A stretch of DNA of 64,000 nt from Streptomyces albireticuli (GTDB taxonomy: Bacteria > Actinomycetota > Actinomycetes > Streptomycetales > Streptomycetaceae). The stretch is from positions 62,001 through 126,000 of the forward strand of contig NZ_JAJQQS010000014.1 in assembly GCF_021228125.1 (NCBI RefSeq). Reading direction: 5' to 3'. The notes under the pieces were generated by a model. That model worked only from the letters and a program-made list of their open reading frames with translations. It had not been told where the DNA came from and made no database searches. Positions within the stretch are counted from its first letter, which is position 1, and each line of letters opens with the position of its first letter. This document shows, one piece after another, positions 16,600 to 25,885 of this stretch. The translations under genes were made by a program, and so were the position numbers.

Positions 16600-18384
16600 A
16601 TGTCCCTGTTCGTACCCGCCACCCTCACCGGCCCCGCCTGGCGTGCCGCCAACCGCGAGCTGCTGGCGAAGACGCTCGCCGAGCTCTCCTTCGAGCAGCT
16701 GCTGACCCCCGCCGAGGTCGCTCCCGGCCGGTACCGCGTCGACCTGCCCGACGGCGTCGGGTACCTCTTCGAGGCCCGCCGCGGCGCCTTCGAGTCCTGG
16801 CACGTCGACCCGGCGTCGCTGCGCCGGCGCGACGCCGACGGGCAGGAGGCGGACGCCGACGACGCGGTGCGGTTCCTGCGCGAGGCCTACGCCGCGCTCG
16901 GCATCGCCGGGGACACGGCCGGCCACCTGGTGTGCGAACTGACGGCCACGCTCGTCGCCGACACCGGCCTCCTCACCGGCGACTCCCCCGGCGTCGGCGA
17001 ACTCGCCGACCTGCCCTACGCCGAGCTCGAAGGCCACCAGACCGGCCACCCGTGGCTGATCCCCAACAAGGGCCGCATGGGCTTCACCGCCTCCGACGTC
17101 GCCCGTTACGCCCCCGAGTCGCGCGAGCCGCTGCGGCTGCCGTGGATGGCCGTCCACCGCGACCTGGCCACCTATCAGGCCGTCAGCGGGCTCTCCCAGG
17201 AGCGGATCCTGGCCGAGGAGCTCGACGAGGCCACCCGCGCGGCCTTCACCGCCCGCCTCACGGAACGCGGCCTGGACCCCGGCGACTACCACTGGCTGCC
17301 GGTCCACCCCTGGCAGTGGGACCGCACGGTCGTGCCCGTCTTCGGCGGGGAGATCGCCGAAGGACGCGTCGTCCCCCTGGGGGACGGCCCCGACCGCTAT
17401 CTGCCGCAGCAGTCCATCCGCACCTTCACCAACATCGATACACCCGGGCGACGGCACGTCAAGCTGCCGCTGACCATCTTCAACACGCTGGTCTGGCGCG
17501 GCCTGCCCACGGCCCGCACCTGCGCCGCCCCCGCCCTGACCAGCTGGGTGCTCGGACTGCGCGACGCCGACCCCTTCCTGCGCGACGAGGCACGTGTGGT
17601 GCTGCTGGGCGAGGTCGCCTCCGTCGCCGTGCCGCACCCCGTCCTGGGCACCATGCCCGACGCGCCTTACCAGCACCGCGAGATGCTCGGCGTGATCTGG
17701 CGGCAGCCCCTCGCCTCCTTCCTGGACTCCGGCGAGCGGGCCCGCACCCTGGCAAGCCTCCTCTACACCGACCGCACCGGCCGCGCGATGGTCACCGAAC
17801 TCGTGACCCGCTCCGGGCTGTCGCCCCAGGACTGGCTGGCACGCCTGTTCGGCGCCCTGCTGCCGCCCCTGCTGCACTTCCTCTACCAGTACGGCGTCGC
17901 GTTCTCCCCGCACGGCGAGAACGCCATCGTGGTCTTCGACGAGCAGGACGTCCCCGTGCGCCTGGCCGTCAAGGACTTCGTCGACGACGTCAACGTCTCC
18001 GAAGTGCCCCTGCCGCAGGCCGCCGGCATGCCCGAGCCGGTGGCGCGGGCCCTGCGCTCGAAGTCGCCCGACATGCTCTGCCAGTACATCCAGGGCGCCC
18101 TCCTGGTCGGCCACTTCCGCTACCTCGCCGACCTCGTCGAGCAGCACCTCGGCGTCCCCCAGGAGACCTTCTGGACCCTGGTCCGCGAGGAGATCCTCAG
18201 CTACCAGGAGCGCTTCCCCGAACTCGCGGACCGCTACGCCCTGTTCGACCTCCTCGCCCCCGATCTGGACCGCCTCTGCCTCAACCGCCACCGCCTGCTC
18301 CAGGACGGCTACCGGGACATGGCCAAGCGCCCCAGCATCGTCTTCCACGGGCGCGTGGCCAACCCCCTGCACCGCGGCGCGTAA
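16600..18384 (+). CDS. IucA/IucC-family siderophore synthetase 1
   Basis: A 594-residue NRPS-independent siderophore (NIS) synthetase. These enzymes adenylate a carboxyl of citrate or a related acid and condense it with an amine or alcohol. The ATP-binding signature is EGHQTGHPWLIPNKGRMGF (about residues 144-162), followed by LPVHPWQWDRTVVP, KLPLTIFNTLVWRGLP and a FhuF-like C-terminal half ending VANPLHRGA. GAGGAGA precedes the ATG at 16600; the open frame upstream overlaps the ATP-grasp gene and is not used. It lies 40 bp after the ATP-grasp stop and 21 bp before the next synthetase. The A/B/C subtype was not assigned. Confidence 0.93.
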   Translation: MSLFVPATLTGPAWRAANRELLAKTLAELSFEQLLTPAEVAPGRYRVDLPDGVGYLFEARRGAFESWHVDPASLRRRDADGQEADADDAVRFLREAYAALGIAGDTAGHLVCELTATLVADTGLLTGDSPGVGELADLPYAELEGHQTGHPWLIPNKGRMGFTASDVARYAPESREPLRLPWMAVHRDLATYQAVSGLSQERILAEELDEATRAAFTARLTERGLDPGDYHWLPVHPWQWDRTVVPVFGGEIAEGRVVPLGDGPDRYLPQQSIRTFTNIDTPGRRHVKLPLTIFNTLVWRGLPTARTCAAPALTSWVLGLRDADPFLRDEARVVLLGEVASVAVPHPVLGTMPDAPYQHREMLGVIWRQPLASFLDSGERARTLASLLYTDRTGRAMVTELVTRSGLSPQDWLARLFGALLPPLLHFLYQYGVAFSPHGENAIVVFDEQDVPVRLAVKDFVDDVNVSEVPLPQAAGMPEPVARALRSKSPDMLCQYIQGALLVGHFRYLADLVEQHLGVPQETFWTLVREEILSYQERFPELADRYALFDLLAPDLDRLCLNRHRLLQDGYRDMAKRPSIVFHGRVANPLHRGA

Positions 18385-18405
18385 GCACGCACGAGAGGCC
18401 CTGCG

Positions 18406-20478
18406 TTGACCGTCACCACAACCAGCCCGGTGGCCGCCGTCCCCGTCACCGACGAAGAGCACCGGATGCTGGCCCACCTCGCGGCACACCACCCGGAGCG
18501 GGCCGCCGCCTACCCGGCCCGGCTACCCCGGGCCGCGCGCGGCACCATGACCCGGCTCCTCGCCGCGCTCCTGCGCGAGGAGGTCTGGCCCTCCGCCGGG
18601 GTCCGCACCCTGGCGGCGGACCCCTCCGGCGAGGCGGGCGCCCTCCTCGGCCGGGAGGCGCTGGACGTCCTCACCGAGGAGGGCGCCACCGGCGTCCTGC
18701 TCCTGCCCGTCACCGACGGGACCCTGCTGGCCGTCGGAGTCATCGACCGGTCGACCCTGCGCCGCACCCGCACCACCCCGACCGTCTGCCTGATCACCGC
18801 GAACGGCCGCGAACTCGTCGGCCACCCCGTCACCCTGCTCACGGCCCTGACCCCGCTCGCCGCGCCCGGACACCGCCGGGCCTGGCAGGAGTTCACGGCC
18901 GAGGTGGCCGACTCGGTCGCCAACCTGGCCCTCTCCCACACCAACGTCGACCTCCGCTCGGAGGCCCTCGCGGCCACCGCCCGCCGCCTCGGGGCCCGGG
19001 ACGCCGGAGAGCTCCTGGCGCTGCTCGGCCGGGACACCGACGCCGACGACATCAACCTCCTGGCCGACGGGCTGTGCGCCGAGGGGCACAACATCCACCC
19101 GTGCGGCCGGGTGCGCAAGGGCATGCTCCCGGAGGAGAACCACCTCTACGCGGCCGAGAACGCGGGCCGCACCGGCCTGCGCCTGGTGGCCGTCCGCACC
19201 GGTCACACCCTCGCCACCCCCGACCCGGAGGGCCGTGAGGCCGACGAGATCCTCGCCGGCCATTTCCCCGCGCTCTACCGCCACGCCCGCCGCGAACTGA
19301 CCGACCGCGGCCTGGACCCGGACGGCTTCCGCGTCTACCCCGTCCACCCCTGGCAGGCGGACCACACCATTCCCGCCTGCTACGCCGCCCAGATCGCCGA
19401 AGGGACCGTCGTCCTCCTGCCGGACGCCGTCCTGCCGGCCCGCCCGACCGCGTCCGTGCGCAGCGTGGTGACCGAGCCGGGAGCGGACGGACGCCGTCTG
19501 GTCGTCAAGACCTCCCTGGACGTCCTGCTCACCTCCACCCGGCGCAACATCTCCCCCGCCTCGACGCGCAACGGCCCCGCCGTGAGCCGGATCCTCACGG
19601 AGATCTTCGCCGCGGAGCCCGGCCTCGCCCGCCGGGCCCGGCCCGTACGCGAGCTGGCGGGCCTCTCCTTCGCCTCGGACTCCCCCGGCGGACCCGAGCT
19701 GGAGCCCGGCCGGGGCGACGCCCTCCGGCGCAACCTCTCCCTGCTGCTGCGCGAGGACCTCTCCTCCCACGTCGCCCCCGGCGAGAGCGCACTGAGCGGC
19801 TGCGCGCTGTTCGCGCGTTCGCCCGTCACGGGGCGCACGCTCCTCGCCGACCTCGTCGTCCAGTACGCCCGCGCCCGGGACATCGGGCACCTGGAGGCCG
19901 CCCGCGCCGTCCTGCGCGACTACCTCGGCCTGCTCCTGCCCGTCACCCTCACCCTGATGGTCGCCTACGGCATCGCCCTGGAGAGCCACCTCCAGAACAC
20001 CGTGGTCGTCTTCCGGGACGGCCGGCCCGTCCGGCTGCTGCTGCGCGACTTCGCCGGCATGCGCCTGCACGCGGGCCGCCTGCGGGAGGCCGGTGTCGCG
20101 TTCGACCCCCACCCGGGCTCCGTCACCGTCATCTCCGATCCCGCCAAGCTCCACGACCGGTTCTGCTACGCGGTCCTGCGGGCGAACGTCACCGAGTTCG
20201 TCGGCACGCTCGCCGAGGAGTTCGCCCTCCCCGAGGAGGAGAGCTGGCGGGCCACCTGGGAGGAGGCCGAACGCGCCTTCGCGGAGCTGGCCGGCCGCCC
20301 GGGTCTCGCCCTCCGCGCCGGAGCCGACCGGGCGGCGATCAGCGCGCCCGCCCTCCGCCAGAAGATGTTCGTCCGCATGCGGCTGGAGGGGGACGCGGCC
20401 GGCGAGCTGTACCAGCGGGTCGACAACCCCTTGCACCGAGCCGCGGGCGCGCCCTCCGTAGCGGCAACCGACCACTGA
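18406..20478 (+). CDS. IucA/IucC-family siderophore synthetase 2
   Basis: A 690-residue NIS synthetase, about 100 residues longer than synthetase 1, with an N-terminal extension. The core motifs are EGHNIHPCGRVRKGMLP (near residues 226-242), YPVHPWQADHTIP, VKTSLDVLLTSTRRNISP and the C-terminal RVDNPLHRAAG. It starts at TTG 18406 with GAGAGG upstream. The GHNIHP form of the substrate-loop motif differs from the GHPWLIP form of synthetase 1, suggesting a different carboxylic substrate or a second condensation step. Translation is probably coupled within the operon. Confidence 0.92.
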   Translation: MTVTTTSPVAAVPVTDEEHRMLAHLAAHHPERAAAYPARLPRAARGTMTRLLAALLREEVWPSAGVRTLAADPSGEAGALLGREALDVLTEEGATGVLLLPVTDGTLLAVGVIDRSTLRRTRTTPTVCLITANGRELVGHPVTLLTALTPLAAPGHRRAWQEFTAEVADSVANLALSHTNVDLRSEALAATARRLGARDAGELLALLGRDTDADDINLLADGLCAEGHNIHPCGRVRKGMLPEENHLYAAENAGRTGLRLVAVRTGHTLATPDPEGREADEILAGHFPALYRHARRELTDRGLDPDGFRVYPVHPWQADHTIPACYAAQIAEGTVVLLPDAVLPARPTASVRSVVTEPGADGRRLVVKTSLDVLLTSTRRNISPASTRNGPAVSRILTEIFAAEPGLARRARPVRELAGLSFASDSPGGPELEPGRGDALRRNLSLLLREDLSSHVAPGESALSGCALFARSPVTGRTLLADLVVQYARARDIGHLEAARAVLRDYLGLLLPVTLTLMVAYGIALESHLQNTVVVFRDGRPVRLLLRDFAGMRLHAGRLREAGVAFDPHPGSVTVISDPAKLHDRFCYAVLRANVTEFVGTLAEEFALPEEESWRATWEEAERAFAELAGRPGLALRAGADRAAISAPALRQKMFVRMRLEGDAAGELYQRVDNPLHRAAGAPSVAATDH

Positions 20479-20548
20479 CCCCCGTCCCTTGACTGTTCGT
20501 CACCACCGGCGCCCCGGACGGTGACCCCGCGCGGGAGAACCCACCACC

Positions 20549-21769
20549 ATGCAGACCCACCGCCACGAAGGTCACGCGCTGCCCGCGCACGTGGCCGAGC
20601 AGATCCGCACCGGCATCGCCGCCGCCCGCGAGCGCGCCGAGCCGTTCTGCGCCTACGTCCACGACACGACGGCCATCGCCGAGGGCGCCGGGCGCCTGCG
20701 CGCCGCCCTCCCGGACGCCTGCACCCTGCTGTACGCGATCAAGGCCAACTCGCGCCCCGAGGTGCTGCGCGCCCTGGCCCCCCGCGTCGACGGCTTCGAG
20801 ATCTCCTCCGTGGGAGAGCTGCGCAAGGCCCGCGCCGCCGACGCCGGTGCCCGGGTCGTCTTCAACGGCCCCGGCAAGACCTGGAAGGACATCGAGGAGG
20901 GACTGCGCGCGGGCGTCGACCTCTTCAACGTGGAGAGCACGGCCGACCTGGCCCGCCTCGACGCGGTCGCCGGCCGCCTCGGCACCCGGGCCCGCGTCCA
21001 GCTGCGCGTCAACACCCGCCGCCCGCTCGTCACCGGCACCCGTCAGATGGTCGGTGTCGCCACGCAGTTCGGCGTCGACGAGGAGCAGCTGCCCGAGGTG
21101 ATCGCCGCCGCGCTGGCCGCTCCCCACATCGAGGTCGAGGGGCTGCACCTGCACTCGGTGTCCAACAACACCGACGCCGCGTCCCATCTGGCGTTCGTCG
21201 ACAGCTGTCTGGCCCTCGCCGCCGAACTGCGCGCACGCCACGGCGTCCCCACCAAGGTGCTCGACATCGGCGGCGGCTTCGGCGTCGACTACACCGGTGC
21301 CGGACGGCACTTCGCCTGGGACGACTTCGCCGCCGGCCTGCACGAGCGGGCCGAGGCCCTCACCGGGACCGAGCTCGTCATCGAGCCCGGCCGCTCGCTC
21401 GTCGCCGATCACGGCTACTACTGCGCCGAGGTGCTCGACCTCAAGCACAACCACGGCCAGGCCTTCGCCGTCCTGCGCGGCGGCATCCACCAGTTCCGGC
21501 TGCCCGCCGTCCTCCGGGCGGACCACCCCTTCGCCGTGGTCGGCGTCGACGACTGGCCCTGGCCCCTCGACCGTCCCGAGATCCGGGATTCGGCCGTCGC
21601 CCTCTGCGGTGAGCTGGGCACCCCGGCCGACGTCCTCACCCGTGCCCCCCGCGTCGGTCTGCTGCGCGCCGGCGACGTCGTGGTCTTCCCGCTCGCCGGG
21701 GCGTACGGCTGGGAGATCTCCCACCGGGACTTCCTCAGCCATCCCCACCCGGACTTCCTCACCACCTGA
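20549..21769 (+). CDS. Type III PLP decarboxylase (SbnH/PvsE-like)
   Basis: A 406-residue fold-type III (alanine-racemase-like) decarboxylase. The PLP lysine lies in LLYAIKANSRPEVLRAL near residue 65, and the barrel continues with HLHSVSNNTDAA and DIGGGFGVDY; the C-terminal partner-site residues lie in YGWEISHRDFL. GGGAGAACC precedes the ATG. In staphyloferrin B (SbnH) and vibrioferrin (PvsE) such enzymes sit between IucA/IucC genes and decarboxylate an amino acid already joined to citrate, which fits the position right after two synthetases. A free ornithine/lysine/diaminopimelate decarboxylase is the alternative. Confidence 0.88.
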   Translation: MQTHRHEGHALPAHVAEQIRTGIAAARERAEPFCAYVHDTTAIAEGAGRLRAALPDACTLLYAIKANSRPEVLRALAPRVDGFEISSVGELRKARAADAGARVVFNGPGKTWKDIEEGLRAGVDLFNVESTADLARLDAVAGRLGTRARVQLRVNTRRPLVTGTRQMVGVATQFGVDEEQLPEVIAAALAAPHIEVEGLHLHSVSNNTDAASHLAFVDSCLALAAELRARHGVPTKVLDIGGGFGVDYTGAGRHFAWDDFAAGLHERAEALTGTELVIEPGRSLVADHGYYCAEVLDLKHNHGQAFAVLRGGIHQFRLPAVLRADHPFAVVGVDDWPWPLDRPEIRDSAVALCGELGTPADVLTRAPRVGLLRAGDVVVFPLAGAYGWEISHRDFLSHPHPDFLTT

Positions 21770-21825
21770 CCGGCCACCGCGCGCTCCGTCCGCCCGCGCC
21801 CCCGACCACCGACGAAAGAACACCC

Positions 21826-24414
21826 ATGCGACTGAACGGCATCGCCGGCGCGCCCCGGAGCGCGGCCTCGGGAGCCCCCGACGACCACGGACGCCACGCG
21901 CCCGACGACGCGACCCCGGTCGAGGTGCCGGCCGACCGGCCCCGCAGCGTCCCCCAGGCGTTCCGTCCCGCGACCGAGGAACTGCTCCTGGCGCCCGGTA
22001 CCGCCCCGCACGCGCGCTTCCGGCCGGAGGACGAGCGCTCCCCCGCGTTCGCCCTCGCCGCGCTGTGCGCCGTTCTGCACCGTCACACCGCCCGGACCGG
22101 CTTCGTCCTGACGGTCCGTCTCCCCGCCGGCGCGTACGTACCGGCGCCGCTGTACGCCCAGGTCGACCCGGAGGGGTCCTTCACCGCGCTGTGGGACCGC
22201 GTCCACCGGGACACCACCGACGAGGCCTCCGCCGCCCGGCTCCCGCGGCGGGAGACGGGATCCGACGAGCACGCCCCGCGGACGGCCGTGGCGTTCCACC
22301 ACCTCGCCACCGGCCACGGGACGGGCACCGGTACCGCCGGCGCACCCCCGCACGACATGGTCTTCACCCTTGACGCCACCGCCCTCTCCGTAGCCCTCCG
22401 CCTCACCTACAACACGGAGCTCTACGAGCGGGCGACCGCGGAACGTCTGCTCCGGCACCTGGCCACCCTCCTCGGCGCCGCCGAGGAGGAACCCGGCCGG
22501 CCCGTCGCCGAACTTCCGGTCGAGGACGCGCCCGTAGCCGCCCCCGCCCCCTGGCGGATCCCCGCGCCCGCGGGTCACCTCACGCCCCCGGCCCCCGGTA
22601 CGGCCGAGAGCCTCGTGGACCGCTTCCGGGCCACCGCCGCCGCCCACCCCGGCCGCCCCGCGCTGCGCGGCCCCTCGGGTCCGCTGGGCTACGCGGAGCT
22701 CGACCGGCTCACCGACGCCACGGCACGGCGTCTCCCCCGGCCCCCGGCCGGGGGAAGCGGCCGCGTGGCGCTGCTGTGCGGGCACGACACCGGCGCGGTG
22801 CTGGGCGTCTGGTCGGCGCTCAAGGCCGGCGCCGCCTATGTGCCCCTCGACCCCCGTCTGGACGACGCCCGGCTCGCCGCGATCCTCTCCGACGCGGGCG
22901 CCCACGCCGTCCTGTGCGACGCCGGCCTCGCCGACCGGGCCGCGGCCCTGGCCCCCGCCCTCCCGGTCCTGAGCCTGCCCGCCGTGGGGGAGGACGCCCG
23001 TACCGCGCCCCGCTCGGCCAGGGAGGCCACCGACGGCCCCGCCGCCCCCGGCTCGTCCTCACCCGTGGCGGACGACATGGCGTACGTGCTCTACACCTCC
23101 GGTACCACCGGCGCGCCCAAGGGCGTCGTGCAGACGCACGGCAACGTCCTGCGCCATGCCCTGACCTACGCCACGCGGCTGTGCCTGGGCCCGGGCGACC
23201 GCGTCCCGCTGCTGGCCCGGTACTCCTTCGACGCGGGCGTCATGGACCTGTTCGGCGCCCTCCTGACGGGCGCCTGCCTGGAGGTCGTCGACCCCACCAC
23301 GCACTCCCCCGCGTCCCTGCGCACCGCCCTGGCGGACGCGGGCGCGACCGTCGTGCACTGCACCCCCACGGTCTTCCGGCACCTGACGGGCCCCACGCGG
23401 GACGGCGACGTGCGGGGCCGGGGCACCGGCGGCACCGCGCTGGAGGCGGTACGCGTGGTCGTCCTGGGGGGCGAGGAGGCGACCGGCGCCGACGCGGCCT
23501 CCTTCCGTTCCGTCTTCCCCTCCCCCTGCGTGCTGGTCAACGGCCTCGGCCCGACGGAGTGCACCCTGGCGCTCCAGCACCTGGTGCGGCCGGGTGACGC
23601 CCTGCGCGCCTCGCTGCCCGTCGGCCTTCCGGTCGAAGGCGTCGACGCCCTGCTGACCGACGGAAGCGGCCGGCCCACCGAGGTCTTCGGCGAACTCGTC
23701 CTGCGCGGCACCGCCGTCGCACGCGGCTACTGGCAGGACCCCGGGCGCACCGCCGCGGCCTTCACGGCCGACACCGACGGAACGCCGCTGTACCGCACGG
23801 GAGACCTGGCCCGGCGGCTGCCCGACGGCAGCCTCGTCTTCTGCGGCCGTCGCGACCAGCGCGTCAAGATACGCGGCCAGTGGGCGGACCCCGCCGAGGT
23901 GGAGAAGCTCCTTCGCGTCCACCCGACGGTCGGTCAGGCCGCCGTCGTCACCGACCGGCAGCCGTCGCACGGGCCGCGCATGGTGGCCTACGTCACCTCC
24001 CCCACCTTCCTGCCGCCGGACGAGGACGAGCTGCTCGGTTACCTCGGCCGTCAGCTGCCCGACCACGCCGTGCCGGCCCGCGTCGTGGTGCTCGACAGCC
24101 TCCCGGTGGGCCTGACCGGCAAGCTCGACCGTTCCCGGCTGCCTGCCCCGCCCGAGGCGGGCCCCGGGCCGGAAGCTCCCCGTACCGGGACGGAGGAGGA
24201 GGTCGCCCGCATCTGGTGCGAGGTCCTCGGCCTCCAGGCGGTGGGCCTGCGCGAGCACTTCGTGGGCACCGGCGGCGACTCCATGCACCTGATGGAGATG
24301 CTGGCCCGCATCGAGGACGAGCTCGGTGCCGATGTCATGGTGGGTGACTTCCTGGCCTCGCCCACCGTCGAGTCGCTGGCGCGCCTGGTCGAGGACGACC
24401 TCGGCACGCGCTGA
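21826..24414 (+). CDS. NRPS: truncated C, adenylation, thiolation
   Basis: An 862-residue single-module NRPS. Residues ~1-240 match only the C-terminal half of a condensation domain (ending TLDATALSVALRLTYNTELYE); no HHxxxDG motif is present. The adenylation domain (~260-770) has YVLYTSGTTGAPKG, LGPTE and YRTGDLARRLPDG. The carrier domain has the phosphopantetheine Ser819 in GTGGDSMHLM. My hand alignment to PheA gives specificity residues D-A-M-H-V-G-G-L-A, sharing D, H, G and L with phenylglycine codes (Hpg DIFHLGLLCK, Dpg DPYHGGTLCK). There is no thioesterase. A free-standing C protein at the operon end may supply condensation. Confidence 0.93.
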   Translation: MRLNGIAGAPRSAASGAPDDHGRHAPDDATPVEVPADRPRSVPQAFRPATEELLLAPGTAPHARFRPEDERSPAFALAALCAVLHRHTARTGFVLTVRLPAGAYVPAPLYAQVDPEGSFTALWDRVHRDTTDEASAARLPRRETGSDEHAPRTAVAFHHLATGHGTGTGTAGAPPHDMVFTLDATALSVALRLTYNTELYERATAERLLRHLATLLGAAEEEPGRPVAELPVEDAPVAAPAPWRIPAPAGHLTPPAPGTAESLVDRFRATAAAHPGRPALRGPSGPLGYAELDRLTDATARRLPRPPAGGSGRVALLCGHDTGAVLGVWSALKAGAAYVPLDPRLDDARLAAILSDAGAHAVLCDAGLADRAAALAPALPVLSLPAVGEDARTAPRSAREATDGPAAPGSSSPVADDMAYVLYTSGTTGAPKGVVQTHGNVLRHALTYATRLCLGPGDRVPLLARYSFDAGVMDLFGALLTGACLEVVDPTTHSPASLRTALADAGATVVHCTPTVFRHLTGPTRDGDVRGRGTGGTALEAVRVVVLGGEEATGADAASFRSVFPSPCVLVNGLGPTECTLALQHLVRPGDALRASLPVGLPVEGVDALLTDGSGRPTEVFGELVLRGTAVARGYWQDPGRTAAAFTADTDGTPLYRTGDLARRLPDGSLVFCGRRDQRVKIRGQWADPAEVEKLLRVHPTVGQAAVVTDRQPSHGPRMVAYVTSPTFLPPDEDELLGYLGRQLPDHAVPARVVVLDSLPVGLTGKLDRSRLPAPPEAGPGPEAPRTGTEEEVARIWCEVLGLQAVGLREHFVGTGGDSMHLMEMLARIEDELGADVMVGDFLASPTVESLARLVEDDLGTR

Positions 24415-24415
24415 G

Positions 24416-24455
24416 GGAGGTGAGGGGAGGCGGCCGGCCGCCTCCCCTCACCTCC
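24416..24455. repeat. Perfect 40-bp palindrome inside operon
   Basis: Two 20-bp arms (24416-24435 and 24436-24455) are exact reverse complements with no spacer. It begins 1 nt after the NRPS stop codon and precedes the aminotransferase gene by 56 bp. With no T-run, it may act as a terminator, an mRNA-stabilising 3' hairpin that sets unequal expression of the two operon halves, or a protein-binding site. Confidence 0.8.
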
Positions 24456-24511
24456 GCGCCACCCCTACCTCCGTACGCCCCTTTCCCCACTGATCAGGAG
24501 TGCCCGCACCT

Positions 24512-25885
24512 ATGTCCTCGGCAGAGCCGACACCGGCAGCCACGGAACCGGAGATGGAGGGCATCCTGCGCCGTCAGGACGCCCGGGAGTCGTCCGCGCG
24601 CACCTACGCCCGCCACCTGAGGATCGTCCCCGTGCGGGCCTCGGGCATGACCGTGGAGGGCGCCGACGGCCGGACCTATCTGGACTGCCTCTCCGGCGCG
24701 GGCACCCTGGCCCTCGGGCACAACCACCCCGTGGCCGTCGAGGCGATGCGCAAGGTGATCGACAGCGGTCGCCCGATGCACACCCTCGACATCGCCACCC
24801 CCGAGAAGGACGCGTTCACCGAGGCCCTCTTCGCCACGCTTCCGCCCGCGCTCGCGCGTACCGCCCGTATCCAGTTCTGCAGCCCGGCCGGCACCGACGC
24901 GGTCGAGGCCGCGCTCAAGCTGGCCCGGTCCGCCACCGGGCGCCAGGGGCTGGCCGCCTTCACCGGCGCGTACCACGGGATGACCACCGGTGCCCTGGCG
25001 GTCTCGGGCGGTGTCGCGGCCAAGGCCCGCGTCGGGGGCTTCGCCGGGGACGTCACCCGCCTCCCCTACCCCTATCCCTACCGCTGTCCCCTCGGGCTCG
25101 GCGGCGACCTCGGGGCGTGTGCCGCCGCCGAGTACGCGCGCAGGCTCCTCGCCGACCCCAACGGCGGAGTCGTACCGCCCGCCGCGATGATCCTGGAACC
25201 GGTCCAGGGCGAAGGCGGTGTCGTCCCGGCCCCCGCCGACTGGCTGCGCGCGATGCGCGAGATCACCCGGCAGCACGGCATACCGCTGATCGCGGACGAG
25301 GTGCAGACCGGCATGGGACGCACCGGCACGCTGTGGGCGAGCGAGCACGCCGGGGTGGTCCCGGACGTCCTCGTCGCCTCCAAGGCCATCGGCGGCGGCC
25401 TTCCGCTCGCCGTCGTCGTCTACCGCGGGGACCTCGACGTGTGGGAGCCCGGCGCGCACGCGGGCACCTTCCGCGGCACCACCCTGGCCATGGCCACGGG
25501 CGCGGCGACCCTCGGGTACATCACCGAGAACCGGCTGGCCGAGCGCGCGGCCTCCCTCGGGACCCGCATGCTCGCCCGCCTGGAAGAGCTGCGCGCACGG
25601 TACGCGCACATCGGCGACGTACGCGGCCGGGGACTGATGCTCGGAGTGGAACTGGTCGACCCCGAGGGCGAGCCCGACATCCTGGGCAGCCTTCCGGCCG
25701 ATCCCGCGCTGGCCCGCGCCGTACGCGCGGCCTGCCTCGACCGCGGGCTCATCGTCGAGCTCGGCGGCCGGCACGACACGGTCGTCCGGTTGCTGCCACC
25801 GCTCATCATCAGTGACGACGAGGCCGAGACGGTCCTGGAACGCTTCACCGACGCCCTGGAGGCGAGCACCCGTGCAGCACGCTGA
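24512..25885 (+). CDS. Diaminobutyrate-2-oxoglutarate aminotransferase (class III)
   Basis: A 457-residue class III PLP aminotransferase with the PLP lysine K291 in ASKAIGGGLPL, the cofactor aspartate in LIADEVQTGMGRTG, and AYHGMTTGALAVSGG. It should convert aspartate semialdehyde plus glutamate to L-2,4-diaminobutyrate, like RhbA/Dat. Pairing with the following decarboxylase makes this assignment strong: the two together supply 1,3-diaminopropane in rhizobactin- and acinetoferrin-type pathways. The ATG at 24512 follows AGGAG by 11 nt; GTG at 24500 is an alternative. The end overlaps the next gene by 14 bp. Confidence 0.9.
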   Translation: MSSAEPTPAATEPEMEGILRRQDARESSARTYARHLRIVPVRASGMTVEGADGRTYLDCLSGAGTLALGHNHPVAVEAMRKVIDSGRPMHTLDIATPEKDAFTEALFATLPPALARTARIQFCSPAGTDAVEAALKLARSATGRQGLAAFTGAYHGMTTGALAVSGGVAAKARVGGFAGDVTRLPYPYPYRCPLGLGGDLGACAAAEYARRLLADPNGGVVPPAAMILEPVQGEGGVVPAPADWLRAMREITRQHGIPLIADEVQTGMGRTGTLWASEHAGVVPDVLVASKAIGGGLPLAVVVYRGDLDVWEPGAHAGTFRGTTLAMATGAATLGYITENRLAERAASLGTRMLARLEELRARYAHIGDVRGRGLMLGVELVDPEGEPDILGSLPADPALARAVRAACLDRGLIVELGGRHDTVVRLLPPLIISDDEAETVLERFTDALEASTRAAR

